Positions 1 through 10,925 of a stretch of 64,000 bases of DNA are shown here, piece after piece (positions within the stretch are counted from its first letter, which is position 1; each line of letters starts with the position of its first letter). Made by a program: the position numbers and the translations under genes. Origin of the DNA: Aricia agestis (lineage: Eukaryota; Arthropoda; Insecta; Lepidoptera; Lycaenidae). Location of the stretch: the NCBI RefSeq assembly GCF_905147365.1, contig NC_056413.1, positions 4,046,501-4,110,500 on the forward strand, read 5' to 3'. Under the pieces are notes generated by a model, which saw only the letters and a program-made list of their open reading frames with translations, ran no database searches and had not been told where the DNA came from.

Positions 1-55
1 TGTGAATAGAGAAGGACGATGTTTGATTTTTGGGGTTAGTCGCCCTCTTAACACA
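1..55. repeat. Fragment of an interspersed repeat cut by the window edge
   Basis: The stretch around GAGAAGGACGATGTTTGATT recurs in reverse complement at about 28690-28725, with similar flanks. No coding potential. Seen directly; the family is not identified. Confidence 0.4.
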
Positions 56-346
56 TAAGCTACATTTTATTTAGGAAAAATTTTACATTCCTATGGGAAA
101 ATCAATAAAAATTAATTAGCGAAAATTCATATAACCTACTGTTAATAAAGTGCGTAATTTACGTTCGCTAAAAAACACCGCGGGGCACAGCGAATATATC
201 ATATATTATATATTTTCAAATCTCTTATATTATGTTGAACTGCCAACTCGAAATCTAGCCCGGCGAGAAGAACCGACATCGACATATGAACTCGTAAAGG
301 GCAGGCGCCTTTTGCGAGTTCTTATGAAATAAAATATGGAAAATTG

Positions 347-548
347 TTTTTTTTTTTTTTTTTAATGAAATAAGGGGGCAAACGAGCAAACGGGTCGCCT
401 GATGGAAAGCAACTTCCGTCGCCCATGGACACTCGCAGCATCAGTAGAGCTACAAGTGCGCTGCCGGCCTTTTAAGAGGGAATAGGGTAATAGGGGAGAG
501 TAGGGAAGGGAATAGGGTAGGGGATTGGGCCTCCGGTAAACTCACTCA
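347..548 (-). mobile_element. Tail-SINE copy, 5'-truncated
   Basis: On the minus strand this reads the C-rich CCCTA/CCCTT block, then GGCCGGC, the GGGTCACCTGATGG-like tail, CCCCCTTATTTCATT and poly-A. It stops at the GAGTTTACCGGAGG part of the head, so the 5' third is missing. 5' truncation plus a 3' poly-A are the usual marks of target-primed retroposition. Confidence 0.8.
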
Positions 549-911
549 AAGTTCTTAAGAAAAGTGACAATGCAGCTAAGGGTACCGTAGCAAAATTATA
601 AAAAACAGAACCATGGGTTCTTTATCGTCCTGTCCATGTTATGTAGGTATCGTCAGTTTTTTTTTCTTACTTCGCCATCGAAACTATGATAATGTAATTT
701 GACTCAATACCCAAAATAACGTTCGTTGGCTAAATAGGTTTGGTAAATTGGTTATTCAACATTATATAGATTATTCCGATATGCCGGCTCGGGCACGGTT
801 CCAATTCTGTCGCAGTGATCTATTAAATGTAAATCTGTGGTATTTGCGACTTTTGTTGATTTTTTTTTCTGTTTAGAAGTGTTTCTTAGTGTTGTTTGCA
901 TTATAGCTAGC
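549..911. other. No recognisable gene or repeat
   Basis: AT-rich sequence. Short frames here lack codon structure or homology I recognise. Confidence 0.4.
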
Positions 912-1048
912 TGGTTTACATTAATCCAATCCAATTTCTGAAATGCACTGGAATGTAAGTTGTATTGCAGTGCATTCCAGTGTCCGTTTACATTATTCCT
1001 GGTGCAATCTAGCGCTGGATTAGATCATTGGATTGGAATAATGCAAAT
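912..1048. mobile_element. Small foldback MITE
   Basis: Terminal inverted repeats of about 20 bp (GGTTTACATTAATCCAATCC against the complement of the right end) enclose a second inverted repeat, CACTGGAATG/CATTCCAGTG. A relative lies at 7222-7285. No protein is encoded. Confidence 0.55.
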
Positions 1049-1229
1049 CAAATATTATAAGCAATGTAGATATAATATAAAGTCGACAGTAATGTTATAA
1101 TATTAATATACATACTCTTAAAATATAACACGGAATTGGTTTGCTTTATTACAGAGTGTAACAAAACTGTATGTATGTTGTATATACTGTGACAGTACTT
1201 TGGGTACTTATTGTTGTTTTTGGCCTAAA

Positions 1230-1500
1230 AATTAGCAAATTTTTGGCCTAAGAAAAGAATTGAAATCCAATTCAATGCTTCTAATTTGAACTTGGCAGGT
1301 TAATTTAATAAAACAAATATTGTCTAATTTGTACAATTAATCAAGTTTTACGTGAAGCAAGAAAACCTGCCAAGTTTAAATTAGAAATAAGTAATATGGA
1401 TCAGGCTGTTGATGAAGATGATTACGATCGATGAAGTGCATCTGAACTTGGGATTGAATAGGATTTCAACTCTTTTTTTTAGGCCAAAAATTAGCCAATA
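1230..1500. mobile_element. MITE with nested inverted repeats
   Basis: Outer arms of about 45 bp (1231-1277 and 1454-1500) contain TTTTTGGCCTAA and its complement. Inner arms at about 1279-1304 and 1361-1388 contain AACTTGGCAGG/CCTGCCAAGTT. Non-autonomous. Confidence 0.6.
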
Positions 1501-1738
1501 GGAACTTGACCCCATTTTAACAGGTATGTTTTTGGTGGGATCTTCTATGTACCAAATATAGTTTATAATAACTTATTAAAAAGCCTCATGACGTCACATT
1601 CTGACTGAACCTACAGCTTTAATTTTTATGTAGCCGCGAATCTATTTTAGCTTGCCGGCAGCCGCTGACAGCTTGTCTATTGTTAGACAGTCGATACAAC
1701 ACTGCCAAGTGCGAGCTATTTTAGCTTCGATGAATATA
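1501..1738. other. No recognisable gene
   Basis: Contains a TTTTTGGTGGGAT motif that recurs near 63899, probably old repeat debris, and otherwise unremarkable AT-rich sequence. Confidence 0.35.
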
Positions 1739-1792
1739 TTCTATTCTATTAAGTGGAAGACGCTGGGGAGGCCTTTGCCCAGCAGTGGAATA
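1739..1792 (+). pseudogene. RTE-like LINE 3'-end fragment
   Basis: The bases around TGGAAGACGCTGGGGAGGCC match the last codons of RTE-clade endonuclease-reverse transcriptases (WK.LGEAFAQQW), but a one-base shift breaks the frame. A better preserved copy is at 27326-27390. Remnant only. Confidence 0.5.
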
Positions 1793-2652
1793 TTATATAC
1801 GTTTGTACAAAATAATATATTCTAACAGTGACGCTGCTTTTTACAGGCTCAGACCTAAATTATTTGGTTGGGTTATGTCACGACGTGTTCTGTTGGCTGG
1901 GCTTGACATAACCTGCCTAAATTACGTAGGTACACGTACCTAAACATTACAATATTTTGATCTAAAGTAGGTATAGGTACTATAAAAATAATAATACTAA
2001 TTTATTTGACAAACTCATCCAAAATTACGATAAATTGTATGAAATACTTATATATTAAATACATCCATAATATTATCCTGTCGCGGTTCAACTCGAAAGG
2101 TGTAGATATTATACTTACATAAAGTATCTCGTATGTTGGAATTCTATTAAATTTTTAATTAACGTTTTGAAAGGTGGTGGGAAATTGGCCGGCGTCTGGA
2201 GACACTTCAGATTAATTAACACGATCAGCGCCATCTGTGTTTTAACGATTCCAACTATGTGTTGTATGTTTCAATTTTCATGTTGGCAACATGAAAGAAA
2301 AGTTATGAATTTGGAATGGAAGTAAAAAATTCAAATTCAAAATTAACTGCAAACTTAAAAACCTTAGTGTCATCATAATTCATACTTAAATACGTTTCGT
2401 TCTGTACCTAAGTTCTGTTTGTGAATGTTAAAAGTTTAATTCCTCTATGATAAAACGTTTTCGATGCACTTTGCAATTTGGTTATAACAGCTTAGTAGTA
2501 TTCTAACAAATGAGAAATTAACCTAGCTGCAATTATTATTCTTAATCGAAAAAAATCTAAGATAAAAAAATCATGCTCATAATCAAAATATGAAGGTGAA
2601 ATTTAAAATGGAATTTAGTAATAACAGCACTAGGATTCTTCTATTATTATAA
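1793..2652. other. Non-coding AT-rich sequence
   Basis: No long frame, TIR pair or known repeat recognised. Confidence 0.35.
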
Positions 2653-2857
2653 TCCATTCTAATGTCATAAATGCTAAAGTGTGTCTGTCGTGTCTGTTAC
2701 CTCTTGACGTCCAAACCGCTGAACCGCTTTTGCTGAAAATCAGTATGGAGATATTATGAGTCCTGGGAAAGGACATAGGATACTTTTTAACTCGGAAAAA
2801 TGTACGTTTCCCGCGCGATAAAATAATTTAGGCACAACGGAGTTGTAGGCATCTACT
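2653..2857 (+). mobile_element. HeliB copy (non-autonomous Helitron)
   Basis: Starts TCCATTCTAATG, has the GTGTCTGT run, TTACCTCTTGACG, a TCCTGGGAAAGGACATAGG core, CCGCGCGATAAA, and ends CAACGGAGTTG...CATCTA. TC start and CTAG-like end fit the Helitron superfamily. It has no Rep/helicase, so mobility would depend on an autonomous relative. Confidence 0.7.
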
Positions 2858-3881
2858 TGTATTATAATCTAAGTAGATATATATTTTGACCAAATTAATT
2901 TTTGCTTCCACAGTCAAGTTCCTATGTAAATCCTCCCGGGGGTGTACTTTGCTACATACAAGTGTAATATTCTTCTTACAATATTTTTCATCATCGATTT
3001 ACTATATCGTCAAGTCTAAAGTCTAGTCAAAGTCTAAATCAAAGTCAAAATAGTCAAGGAGTCAAGTCGGTCAATTCGGTAAAGTGGTAGACGCTTTACT
3101 GAAACTTTCGACGGAGTTTTGGAGGGAACACAAAAACGCACATTTCAGGAAGTTGCAGCATTTGCCTACACTTATGCACGATAACGAATCTAATGGTTAA
3201 TATCCTACCAATATTACACATTAAAAACACAGTTAACACAATTTTAGGGAAATAATACAAAAACAAACAATCACTCTTTCACATTCCCGGCAAAACTCCG
3301 AAATCCTCCTTTAGTGCTCACTGTAAACGTCTAAAGTTACATAACTTTCTTGGGTTATCGTCTGTAGTGTACTGTCGAAGAAGTCTGAGATAGTAACAAA
3401 CTTTTTACATCTGGACGTTCTAGTTTAGTACGGTATCTCCAGACGAACGAGATGTTTTGAAGACTTTACAAAAAGTATTATCTTACGTTGGAATACTTAC
3501 TTTTAAAAGATTATTTTGATGGAAAAATACATAAAACTCTCTTAACCTAATGTAACAAAACGCGATGCGTCGGCTGTAGGTGACTTTTCGACCTTTGCCG
3601 CAAGTGACCGCGACCGACAAAAATTTAAATATAAAATTCCACTTTATGACAAAGGCTATAGGTTTCATTTTCTATCGACATTGGTCTAGCGACCCGTGCT
3701 GCTGCTTTCTAGTGATGAAGAGTAAAATGAATTATTCTAAATCCAAAAATCTTTAAAAATTGGTGGAGACCTAGAGCAAAATTAAGCCTACGTCATCAAG
3801 TGGCATTTTATTAAATTTTTTGTCGGTCGCGGTAGCTTGTCGGCTGTCGCATTGATCGGAACAATAACTTTAGTTATGATA
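2858..3881. other. Non-coding; short AGTCAAAGTC-like low-complexity stretch
   Basis: About 3010-3075 is built from degenerate AGTCAA/AGTCTA units. The rest shows no gene, TIR pair or known repeat. Confidence 0.4.
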
Positions 3882-4107
3882 AGCTATGTCCACACTTTGC
3901 ACTTTCGTCTTCAGTTTTCGTCATCAACTTTCATATTGGCGCATTCATTAATTGAATGCGTCAAGGAGCGCAATGCCAATATTGTCACTTTTGAAGTTTT
4001 GGATACGGTCAGAGGGCATGCGTCGCGGGCATGCCTCACGTTCGCTGTTCACTGCGCTATAACGCATGCCCTTGACGAACAGAAAAAGGCACAGTGTGGA
4101 CAAAGCT
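3882..4107. mobile_element. MITE with AGCT(A/T)TGTCCACAC ends, copy 1
   Basis: Left end AGCTATGTCCACACTTTGC is complementary to the right end GCACAGTGTGGACAAAGCTA. The interior has GCATGCC and GCGCTATAACGCATGCC stretches shared with the second copy at 19773-19975. The two reading frames here follow the TIR and are not genes. Confidence 0.7.
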
Positions 4108-4155
4108 ATAGAGTCAGCTGCGTTATTTGACATGTCAAATTTATGTCACCGCATC

Positions 4156-4419
4156 ACACCTGCCTACCTAGCATACGCCAACGAGATATCTCACTCTCGA
4201 GATAATTAAATTTTGACATTATGAGACGAGTAGTTACTCGTCTCATAATGTCGACATTATCTCGACCAAACTCTATAAAAATGTGTTATTTCGATGATAG
4301 ATCTACGCGAGAAAAATTATTGTCATGCTAGAGTCAATAGAGATGAGAAGACAAACCATCAAACATCGAGAAAACATGAAGAGTGAGATATCTCGTTGGC
4401 GTATGCTAGGTAGGCTGGT
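4156..4419. mobile_element. Nested foldback element
   Basis: Outer arms of about 40 bp (4156-4197 and 4379-4419) are near-perfect complements: TAGCATACGCCAACGAGATA against its reverse. Inside is a second palindrome (about 4211-4252), GACATTATGAGACGAGTAG with its complement. A foldback MITE, possibly with a second one inserted. Confidence 0.65.
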
Positions 4420-4460
4420 CTCCATTTTTTTTTGCGAACCGACCCTTAGTCCAGTCCTTA

Positions 4461-4612
4461 TCCATACTAATATTACAGGTGCGAAAGTCTGTCTGTCTGT
4501 TACCTCTTCACGCTCAAACCACCGACCCGATTTTTATGAAATTTGATATGAAGATACTTTGTGTCCTGGGAGAGGACATAGGATACTTTTTGTATCGGAA
4601 AATTGAACAGTT
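4461..4612 (+). mobile_element. HeliB copy, 3'-truncated
   Basis: Begins TCCATACTAATATTACAGG with the GTCTGTCTGT run, TTACCTCTTCACGC, and the GTCCTGGGAGAGGACATAGG core. The usual GCAACGGAGTTGCGGGCGTC end is missing. Confidence 0.65.
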
Positions 4613-4701
4613 GAACTTTGTCTCTGCTACGGGTTTGTTGACGTCATCTAATATTTCAGTATCTTTGAACTCAATCTTATCTATACTTTATAATATCTAT
4701 A

Positions 4702-5056
4702 TCTATACTAATATTATAATTGGGAAGAGTTTGTTTGTTTGTTTGTTTGAACGCGTTAATCTCAGGAACTACTGGTCCGATTTGAAAAATTCTTTCAGTG
4801 TTAGATAGCCTAAATTTTATCACGCTACCACTAATAGGAGCGAAGAAATAGAGGAAAATGTGGAAAAAACGGGGGAAACTATTTAAAAGAGCTTATCTCA
4901 CGAACTACTGGAGCAATTTTTTGTTATTTGGCATAGATAAGAAGTAGACCACGTGAAGGATCATAGGCTACGAATAATAAAAACTAATCATAGGCTTTTT
5001 TTGTGGAGTAATTTGTCTGTGAAATATCAAATTTACGCGGGCGAAGCCGCGCGGAA
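4702..5056 (+). mobile_element. HeliF copy (Helitron-like)
   Basis: Starts TCTATACTAATATTATAA, then a GTTTGTTTGTTTG run, AATCTCAGGAACTACTGG, and a 3' region GCGGGCGAAGCCGCGCGG able to form a hairpin, as is typical just inside Helitron 3' ends. Minus-strand relatives lie at 30708-30830 and 34080-34398. Confidence 0.6.
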
Positions 5057-5412
5057 TGTCCATATTTCAATATCTTTGAACTCACATCTACGGTTTTCCT
5101 GACCACAATGATATTTCTCATATCATGTATGAAAAACCAAGTTATCAAGTTTATGCAATTATTATAGGGTTTATATTACTCAATATACTCAAACGAGGCT
5201 AATATACAATTTTAGGGTTCTGTTTTAACAAGAAAATCATAAGTTATTTCTTAAACTAGCTTAAAGCCGAGCTTTGCGAGGGCTCGCGTCGTCACACATT
5301 TACTGACTATAACACATCTAAATAATATAAATAAAATTACTATGTTAAAGCACAAATCAATAGGCTTGATAGTTTTTCTGTAAAGAAAAAGCTTTTAATA
5401 TAATAACTGTAT
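5057..5412. other. Non-coding; small hairpin remnant
   Basis: AGCCGAGCTTTGCGAGGGCTCG near 5263-5286 resembles the CCGAGC.../GCTCGG hairpins at the ends of other repeats here. No gene seen. Confidence 0.35.
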
Positions 5413-5760
5413 TTTAAAAAGATAAAACCGACTTCAATATTGTACGTAATTGAGAATTAAAACTCCCTATCTCCAATACTACTGAACTGATTTTGTAAAA
5501 CTTGCACTATTCTCTAAGTTGAACAATACCTAGTACATTTAAAAAAAAGGATAACTGAAATCGGAATGGTATTTCCAGAGATATGCAAACACAAACATAA
5601 AACATATATACACACACATACATACATACACTTTTGAAGTTTGGTACATTTGTTCAGACGCTGACATAGACTAACATATTATACGAAAATTGGGCAGTTC
5701 TGGAAATATTACATACATACGCGACAAATTGATAACCTCCTTTTTTGAAGTCGGTTAAAA
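5413..5760 (+). mobile_element. MITE with AAACCGACTTCA ends, copy 1
   Basis: Left end AAAACCGACTTCA and right end TGAAGTCGGTTAAAA are inverted repeats. The interior includes CCAGAGATATGC, CAGACGCTGA and ATTACATACATACGCG, all shared with the copy at 53610-53929 in the same order. Confidence 0.7.
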
Positions 5761-6067
5761 ATACTTTTATATTATGATACTGGCAAGCATTAAAATATTT
5801 TTCAACAAAGCTTTATTCAGCTTTTCAATAAACATCTAATAAACGCTTCCTCTGCTATATTTAGCCCAAGCTAAAGATAATATCGATTCCCTTTGTACTC
5901 GCCTTCATTACCGGCTTGTCCCAGCTCAAAAGACTAAGCACTTTGTGGTACTCCAGCTTACCTTTACCTCTAAATTTTAACTTTACCTTGGATTCTACCT
6001 TTGCCTCTCGATTTTACCTTTACTTGAAACGTTTTTCTTTAAAAGCTAACTTTCGGAGATTGTTTAT

Positions 6068-6319
6068 ACAGGCTGTAACAAAACTAAGTGATAATACTCT
6101 GGGTGTGTACGTGTTCCTTGTAGAGAGTTCACTGTGAAAGTAGCAGCGCTGAAAGACCAACATTTTTTTTCACTTTTTTATGGGGAAACTCGTGACGCTC
6201 GGGCCCTTGCCCATGCAAAAGTGAAAAAAAATCGTCTTTCAGCGCTGTTACTTTCACAGTGAGCTCTCTACAAGGAACACATACACACCCTAAAGTATTA
6301 TCACTTATTTTTGTTACAG
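6068..6319. mobile_element. MITE-D hairpin, copy 1
   Basis: Almost the whole element is one inverted repeat: ACAGGCTGTAACAAAACTAA...GTAGAGAGTTCACTGTG, short loop, then the complement ending TTTTTGTTACAGAC. Arms are about 110-120 bp. Arm-internal AGTAGCAGCGCTGAAAGAC is constant in all five copies. The preceding short frame at 5916 runs into this arm and is not a gene. Confidence 0.8.
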
Positions 6320-6342
6320 ACTAGGTAGTAAACTATAATATA

Positions 6343-6457
6343 TGACGCCCGCAACTCCGTTGCGCCAAAATTAGTTTTCTGGGATAAAATCCTATGTCCT
6401 TTCCCGGGACTCGAAAGTATCTCACACACACTTTCGCATTTATAATATTAGTATGGA
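6343..6457 (-). mobile_element. HeliB copy, internally deleted
   Basis: Minus strand: begins TCCATACTAATATTATAAATG (plus-strand end at 6457) and ends GCAACGGAGTTGCGGGCGTC at 6343. The middle, including most of the CACGCCCAAACC section, is deleted. Confidence 0.7.
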
Positions 6458-7221
6458 TTGTTCTTTTTATGCATTAACAATTTATTAGGGACACATTACA
6501 GACTAGAGCGCTTGTTTTAGAAACAGTATAATATTTGAAAGTTTTCTTTTACGAAAGATAATAAAGTTTAAATAATCACATACAGTTTTGTTTTGGAGCG
6601 CCCTTAAACTCACTGGAAAGTGTTGTAAGAAATCGCTAAAATATATGCGATTACTTATCATATCACTTTTTTCTGACTTCCCTAAACACCTGAAATGCGA
6701 GTTTTAATAAAAATCATAATGTTATGGCATGTATAAAAATAAATTCTATTTTTATTCTCTCAAGCGAACGCCTACAGGATGACTTACCAAAGTATTTATA
6801 TTGAAGTTATTGTATCAAGTAAGTAAACAATGAAAAGTTGAGGAAGACGGAGAGTCTTTCCTTGTTTGAAGCAGTTTCTTACGCTAACTTTAGTACCACC
6901 TGTTTCTTATTAACTTGTTAACAAGTTTGATAGCTTCTCCTAGAACAACAAAAATTGATTAAGTAAAAAGTGCACTAGGACACATTAAAAAAATAAAGCG
7001 CCAATATTAGCTTGTCAAAAAAGAGTAAACGCTGTACACAATTTTGACATCTCATAAAAAATATGAAAACCTTATTAAATGGAAATAAAAGTGTAAATAT
7101 TATTTAAAGTGTAATAAGCGTTTTCTGTGGAAATACAAAGAGAAAAAACCACCTTTTGAGCGTGATTACGTTTAGAAAATTTTGTACTGCGTCTACTCTT
7201 TCTTGACGGACTAATTATAGT
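6458..7221. other. Non-coding AT-rich sequence
   Basis: No gene or recognised repeat. The 88-residue minus frame at 7075-7341 has no recognisable motif and overlaps the MITE fragment that follows. Confidence 0.35.
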
Positions 7222-7285
7222 GGGCTTACATGATTCCAATCCAGTGGTGTATTGGAGCACGAAATTGGAATAATGTAAACCGGCC
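7222..7285. mobile_element. Short MITE related to 912-1048
   Basis: GGCTTACATGATTCCAATCC and the right end GGAATAATGTAAACCGGCC are inverted repeats. Only about 64 bp. Confidence 0.45.
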
Positions 7286-7445
7286 ATTGTGCTTTGTATT
7301 GTATGTAATTCGTAGCGGCTAAGCTCTGGTCCAATATTCACAAATAAAGGATCAATAGATTATTAGTAGTACTTAGTAGTTACGACGCTACGGTTAGTCT
7401 ATATTTCTTCAAAATTATTATACCTATGGGACCTATTAGAAGGAG

Positions 7446-7713
7446 AGCGGTCACGCGTTCAAGCGTTCAGCGTTAGTATTCTACGTTCGTGCGGTCAGTC
7501 ACATAGGAGCAATTCTGACGCGGTCAGAAAGCTTCCTGTGTAAGTAATATCTTTGTAACGATGATTTAATGATTTAATGATTGAACTTTGACAAATAATA
7601 TGTATAATAGGGCTTATTTCAAAATGTTCATTTAATTACAGTTAAGTAATTGATGTTTGTCTCTGAGTGCGGCAGTAAGAACGCAAAACTGACCGCTTGA
7701 ACGCTTGACCGCT
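7446..7713. mobile_element. MITE with AGCGGTCA ends
   Basis: AGCGGTCACGCGTTCAAGCG at the left is complementary to CGCTTGAACGCTTGACCGCT at the right. No coding content; single copy in the window. Confidence 0.6.
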
Positions 7714-8011
7714 GTCTGTCTGATAGGTATTTTAATTTTTTTACATTTTACTATTTAAAAAAATCTTTTAACTTGAACGAAGGTTATGCATGACGTCATA
7801 CGGTATTGACGTGCTGCATTAATAATCTTTGCACCGGCACAAAGCCTTAATTACGGTAATACTATGTGTGACGTCAGCTCTGTCGAGGCATTCTTTGAGG
7901 ACAGGGCCCGGTCGGACTAATAGTAGTGCAAGTTTGAGGCCTTTGTGATAATATAAGGTTCTCAAAGGAACCTAATGGTATGATATCTGAACTATGTGGC
8001 GGTTATTGGTG
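7714..8011. other. Non-coding, no recognised feature
   Basis: Contains two TGACGTCA-like sequences near 7791 and 7869, too common to interpret. Confidence 0.3.
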
Positions 8012-8345
8012 TTTTTTTTTATGAAATAAGGGGGCAAACGGGTCACCTGATAGAAAGCAACTGCCGTCGCCCATGGACACTCGTAGCATCAGAAGAGCTG
8101 CAGGTGCATTGACGGCCTTTTAAGAGGGAATAGGGTAATAGGGTAAGGGAGGATAGGGTCTAGGGAAGGGAACGGAAGGGAATAGGATAAGGTAGGGAAG
8201 GGAATAGGGTAAGGGATTGGGCCTCCCGTAAACTCACTCACTTGGCGAAACACAGCGCAAGCGCTGTTTCACGCCAGTTTTCTGTGAGCCCGTGGTATTT
8301 CTCCGGTTGAACCGGCCCATTCGTGTCGAAGCATGGCTCTCCCGC
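8012..8345 (-). mobile_element. Tail-SINE, essentially full length
   Basis: Minus strand: head GGGAGAGCCATGCTTCGAC, the hairpin ACAGCGCTTGCGCTGT, GAGTTTACGGGAGGCCCAAT, C-rich block, GGCCGTC, GGTGACCCGTTTG, CCCCCTTATTTCAT and poly-A. The GCTCGTTTG repeat unit of the tail is shortened in this copy. Confidence 0.85.
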
Positions 8346-8473
8346 ATTATTTTTTATGTTTAAAGTAATTTAAACTCAATGATAATGTTTTGAGACAGAA
8401 GCGACCATCATTGGCAAACTGAAGAAACATCTCTTTCGATTCTCTCTATCCACATCCACACTACTATACTTAC

Positions 8474-8684
8474 TTATACTAATATTATAAATGCAAAAGT
8501 GTGACTGTCTGTCTGTCAATTACCTCTTTACGCAAAACCACTGAACAGATTTTGCTGAAATTTATCATGGTATCTGAAAGATCTGAAAGATATCTTGAGT
8601 CCCGGAAAAGGACATAGGATACATTCATTCCGGAAAAATGTACGGTTCCCGCGCGATAAACTAATTTTCATTAAAATCATCTAG
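8474..8684 (+). mobile_element. HeliB copy with CTAG end
   Basis: TATACTAATATTATAAATGC start, GTCTGTCTGTC run, TTACCTCTTTACGC, GTCCCGGAAAAGGACATAGG core, GCGCGATAAAC, and a CATCTAG end. A short tandem duplication (GATCTGAAAGA) sits mid-element. The 3' GCAACGGAGTTGCGG box is deleted. Confidence 0.7.
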
Positions 8685-9248
8685 TCCTAAATATAAATGC
8701 CGTCGCTGTTTATTGGTTCAGAACGTGGCGCTTTACTCGGAGTTGTTTGACCTGGGTTCAATTTCCGTTGGAAGAATAGCGTTTCCATGTTGGTTAGGTC
8801 ATTGCTAATCTCCTATTGTCTAACAATAAAATCCTAACAACAAAAAAGCAGTTCGATCTTGTGTCTAAATTAGGCCAGTTTAAAAAATGTATACGCCGAT
8901 AAAGAAGATTAATAACGTTACAATTTGTACCTACGATCCTGGCACGTTCTGTTGTTTAACCCTTCTCATACTTGCTTCCATTTACAGTGTTGTGTCGAAT
9001 CGATTTATAATCGTATAGTGATGTTATTAAAAGCTATGTTGTATAATATTCATATTGCATACTACAAAAGCCAATAATACTAATAGCACTATAACCTTAA
9101 CCTAGATCTATTAGTAACATACAAAGCTGTTACGAGAGTAGCTTGGCGTTTGTGCTAGATTAATGCTTACTACAACACATCCGCAACTCAGTTACGCCTA
9201 AATTCGTTCATCGTGCTAGAACCGTACATTTTTCTGGTATAAAAAATC
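8685..9248. other. Non-coding, no recognised feature
   Basis: AT-rich. A fragment near 9180-9240 resembles a minus-strand HeliB end (CAACTCAGTTACGCC). Confidence 0.35.
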
Positions 9249-9521
9249 ACACAGAAAACCGGCGTGAAACAGCGCTTGCGCTGTGTTTCGCCGAGTGAGT
9301 GAGTTTAGCGGAGGCCCAATCCCCTACCCTATTCTCTTTCCTACCCTCCCCTATTCCCTTCCCTTCCCATCCCTACCCTCCCCTATTACCCTATTCCCTC
9401 TTCAAAGGCCGGCAACGCACCTGCAGCTCTTCTGATGCTGCGAGTGTCCATGGGCGACGGAAGTTGCTTTCCATCAGGTGACCCGTTTGCTCGTTTGCCC
9501 CCTTATTTCATAAAAAAAAAC
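9249..9521 (+). mobile_element. Tail-SINE, 5'-truncated
   Basis: Begins at CACAGAAAACCGGCGTGAA, lacking the GTGGGAGAGCC part. Then the ACAGCGCTTGCGCTGT hairpin, C-rich block, LINE-type tail and poly-A at 9511-9521. The short frame in it is the tail read as protein (remnant of the LINE C-terminus). Confidence 0.85.
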
Positions 9522-9536
9522 CGTATTACTACACTA

Positions 9537-9749
9537 ATACTGTCATTACTAATGCTATAAATGAGAAAGCGCGTAGGTCGGTCTGTTACCTCTTCACGCC
9601 CAAACGGCTGAACCGATTTTGCTGAAACTTCGTATGGAGATTCTTTGAGTCCCGGGAGAGGACAAACGATACTTTTTATCTTGAAAAATGTACTGTCCCC
9701 GCGCGATAAACAAATTTTGGCGCAACAGAGTTGCGGGCGTCATCCACGA
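9537..9749 (+). mobile_element. HeliB copy
   Basis: CATTACTAATGCTATAAATG start, GGTCTGTTACCTCTTCACGC, GTCCCGGGAGAGGAC core, CGCGCGATAAAC, GCAACAGAGTTGCGGGCGTC end. The final CTAG is mutated to CCACG. Confidence 0.7.
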
Positions 9750-9963
9750 GACGAGATGACCACATAAGGTTCACCCTGTGAAAAAGATAATAATATGAGA
9801 TCTCAAGTAGAGCCAAGCTTCTAAATCTAAACGACCTAACTGTACCGACCCTAACTTCAAATGTCAGTGAGTTGCAGTGATATCAATATCAGATATCAAT
9901 AAAATTTAGATATACATAATAATATATAATATATTTGAAGATCAATTAACGAACTTACCTTAA

Positions 9964-10464
9964 GAGGATACACCAGGGGCGAGAGAAATTGAAAATAGGT
10001 ATTGAAAATGTATTGCTGTCTCACCAATCTCAAGTCTCCCAGCGCAGAGCGCGATAGAGACAATACGACAAAAGTTCTAATAAAAGAACAGAAAATCTTC
10101 GATTCATTGTCCGCTGATTCCCTCTCCAAAACTTAACCGATTTAAGTGCTTTTTTCTTTAAAAATTAAAGCAAGGCTTGATCTGTGTTCCTATGTTTTTT
10201 TTTTTTTTTTGTATATTTTAGCCAGTTTTGTTTTCTGGGTGTTTGAACACAGAGGAAAATCTGGCCATTTTTTTGGGTTTTTGGACGTTTTTATATTTTT
10301 TAATAATAAAATCATGAAAAAAAAGAAAACATACTTTAGGGACATGCTAATAGAGTAAGTACACGGCCATAGATATTCAGGAAAAAATCATAACTCTACC
10401 GGCATTATCCAGGGAGGAAACAGGGGACAACGTTTGTATAAAAAAACGGCGGTGTAGACTCCTC
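9964..10464. mobile_element. piggyBac-like MITE, TTAA target duplication
   Basis: TIRs GAGGATACACC and GGTGTAGACTCCTC are flanked on both sides by TTAA (9960-9963, 10465-10468), the target of piggyBac-type transposons. The 501 bp interior includes AAACTTAACCGATTTAAGTG and ATTATCCAGGGAGGAAACAG, shared with the copy at 52196-52660. No transposase. Frames at 9896-10129 (minus) and 10146-10358 come from this repeat and are not genes. Confidence 0.75.
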
Positions 10465-10700
10465 TTAAGTGAAGTTCGATCACAATTATATGAGCGACTT
10501 CATTCTTAGCGATTGTTTAAGAGCTATTCCATTGAGACATAATATGTTTGTATAATTAGTCTACTATTGACATCATATCCTGAGAATATGAACTATGAAC
10601 TATCTGGTACATTAGAAACCAACTCTATGAAGGTCGAAAAAACGACGAAACACTTCGAGAAAAGGTAGGTATAGTGCCTTTGCATTCCTGGGAAAGATAG

Positions 10701-10925
10701 TGCAGTGGTTTCCCCTTACCAGACAACCTCGAAAAGCTAATAGTCACGGGAAAAATTGAAGGCAAGCGACCCAGATGTCGATCACCTACCCGATGGTGTG
10801 ACCAAATTACGACACTCACTGGACTGAAAATAACAGCCGCCCTTAGAGAATCAGAAGACCGAACAAAATGGAAGAGCTTAACAACCAAAGTAGATGAGAA
10901 CTTTTCCAGGCGCGACCTTCAGTAA
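10701..10925 (+). pseudogene. LINE endonuclease-reverse transcriptase, C-terminal remnant
   Basis: Frame 10701-10925 ends LEKLIVTGKIEGKRPRCR... SPTRWCDQI ... EDRTKWKSL ... RRDLQ-stop. The sequence LEKLI..GK.EGKR.RGR...RW..QI followed by a D(R)..W motif is typical of the extreme C-terminus of insect non-LTR retrotransposon Pol proteins. Everything upstream, including the polymerase domain, is missing: a stop lies at 10698-10700. A dead 5'-truncated copy; clade uncertain (RTE-like is possible). Confidence 0.7.
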
